Shown here: one piece after another, positions 34,601 to 34,753 of the stretch
How the letters are laid out: each line of letters begins with the position of its first letter
Numbering within the stretch: the stretch's first letter is position 1
NCBI GenBank assembly: GCA_016713585.1
Contig: JADJOV010000009.1
Coordinates: forward strand, 1-34,753
DNA: 34,753 nucleotides
From: Bdellovibrionales bacterium
GTDB lineage: Bacteria; Bdellovibrionota; Bdellovibrionia; Bdellovibrionales; Bdellovibrionaceae
Reading direction: 5' to 3'
Position numbers and translations under genes: made by a program
The notes under the pieces: model-generated
Database searches by the model: none
Told to the model about the DNA's origin: nothing
Seen by the model: the letters and a program-made list of their open reading frames with translations, nothing else

Positions 34601-34753
34601 ATGACAATATTGGAATTCATCAACAAAAAAAAGCAAGGTCAGAAGATCTCAATGTGACTTACTTCACGACTACTACGATATGGCACTTCTTTTGAGCAAT
34701 TCACAAGTAGACTCAATTTTAGTTGAGACTCCTCTGGCCATGGTCATGCATGG
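34601..34753 (+). CDS. panB: 3-methyl-2-oxobutanoate hydroxymethyltransferase, 5' part (runs off the window, frameshifted)
   Basis: First enzyme of pantothenate synthesis, adding hydroxymethyl from methylene-tetrahydrofolate to ketoisovalerate. ATG 34601: 'MTILEFINKKKQGQKISM', then after an indel 'TYFTTTTIWHF'/'DYYDMALLLSNSQVDSILVE' and 'PLAMVMHG' at the window end. The family begins K-I-x-M-L-T-A-Y-D-Y-x-x-A, x-D-x-I-L-V-G-D-S-L-x-M-V; the present D-S-I-L-V, L-A-M-V-x-x-G match. Immediately follows the DUF2520 gene, supporting a pantothenate operon. Only about 50 codons are present. Confidence 0.7.

Noticed and set aside
1..34753. CRISPR array, tRNA or rRNA genes.
   Set aside because: No regularly spaced repeats and no cloverleaf or rRNA-like sequence was noticed on either strand; R1-R3 are too few and too widely spaced for CRISPR.

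Overview
The window looks like chromosome from a member of the Bdellovibrionota (Bdellovibrio-like bacteria). The pointers are two TIGR02147/DUF4423-type proteins, a very large surface protein with repeated 'GNVGIGTT-P' modules and a peptidase S74 tail, an unusual patatin-like protein behind xseA-xseB-ispA, and several secreted proteases. No 16S, tRNA or other taxonomic marker was found, so this is inference from gene families.

Most genes are broken by many small indels. In xseA, pepP, ispA, the B12/radical-SAM gene, the surface-protein gene, the S41 peptidase, the DJ-1/PfpI gene, the isoaspartyl peptidase and the DUF2520 gene the conserved motifs are all present in order but hop between reading frames, often with compensating shifts tens of bases apart. 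From about 18.4 to 28 kb the frames are much more intact. An unpolished long-read assembly is the simplest explanation; real decay is the alternative. Coordinates for frameshifted genes are the span of the recognisable protein, not a single ORF.

Layout. 0.15-6.5 kb, + strand: xseA, xseB, ispA, a patatin-like protein, pepP (Xaa-Pro aminopeptidase) and a DUF4080-type B12-binding radical SAM protein, tightly packed with start/stop overlaps. 6.6-7.5 kb: a secreted trypsin-like protease. 7.7-9.1 kb, - strand: a DEAD-box RNA helicase. 9.1-12.4 kb, - strand: the large S74 surface/fibre protein. 12.7-14.65 kb, +: a secreted S41 peptidase and a DJ-1/PfpI-like protein. 14.65-15.95 kb: not resolved. 15.95-18.05 kb, +: a possible GNAT protein and glpD. 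18.4-20.4 kb, -: a secreted zinc metalloprotease and a secreted 195-aa protein. 20.5-21.1 kb, +: a TIGR02147 protein. 21.2-22.7 kb: a truncated LysR gene divergent from a periplasmic beta-carbonic anhydrase, then a small repeat-borne gene. 22.8-23.75 kb: an unknown - strand ORF and a transposase fragment. 24.1-26.55 kb, +: an A+T-rich three-gene cassette of an Lgt-like membrane protein, a radical SAM protein of the MJ0619/tetraether-synthase type and a two-helix membrane protein. 26.6-28.5 kb: GNAT, small proteins and a truncated TIGR02147 gene. 28.6-29.2 kb: a HigB/HigA-type toxin-antitoxin pair with a nonsense codon in the toxin. 30.0-30.9 kb, -: isoaspartyl peptidase. 31.6-32.7 kb, -: ArsR and AHSA1 genes with two operator-like palindromes. 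33.8 kb to the end, +: a DUF2520 Rossmann protein followed by the start of panB.

Three families of short dispersed repeats (called R1, R2 and R3 here) occur between 18 and 31 kb. R1 and R2 sit at breakpoints of truncated genes. R3 carries a roughly 67-residue small protein in one copy and relics in two others. The repeats and the Lgt/radical-SAM/membrane-protein cassette are the two things most worth following up.
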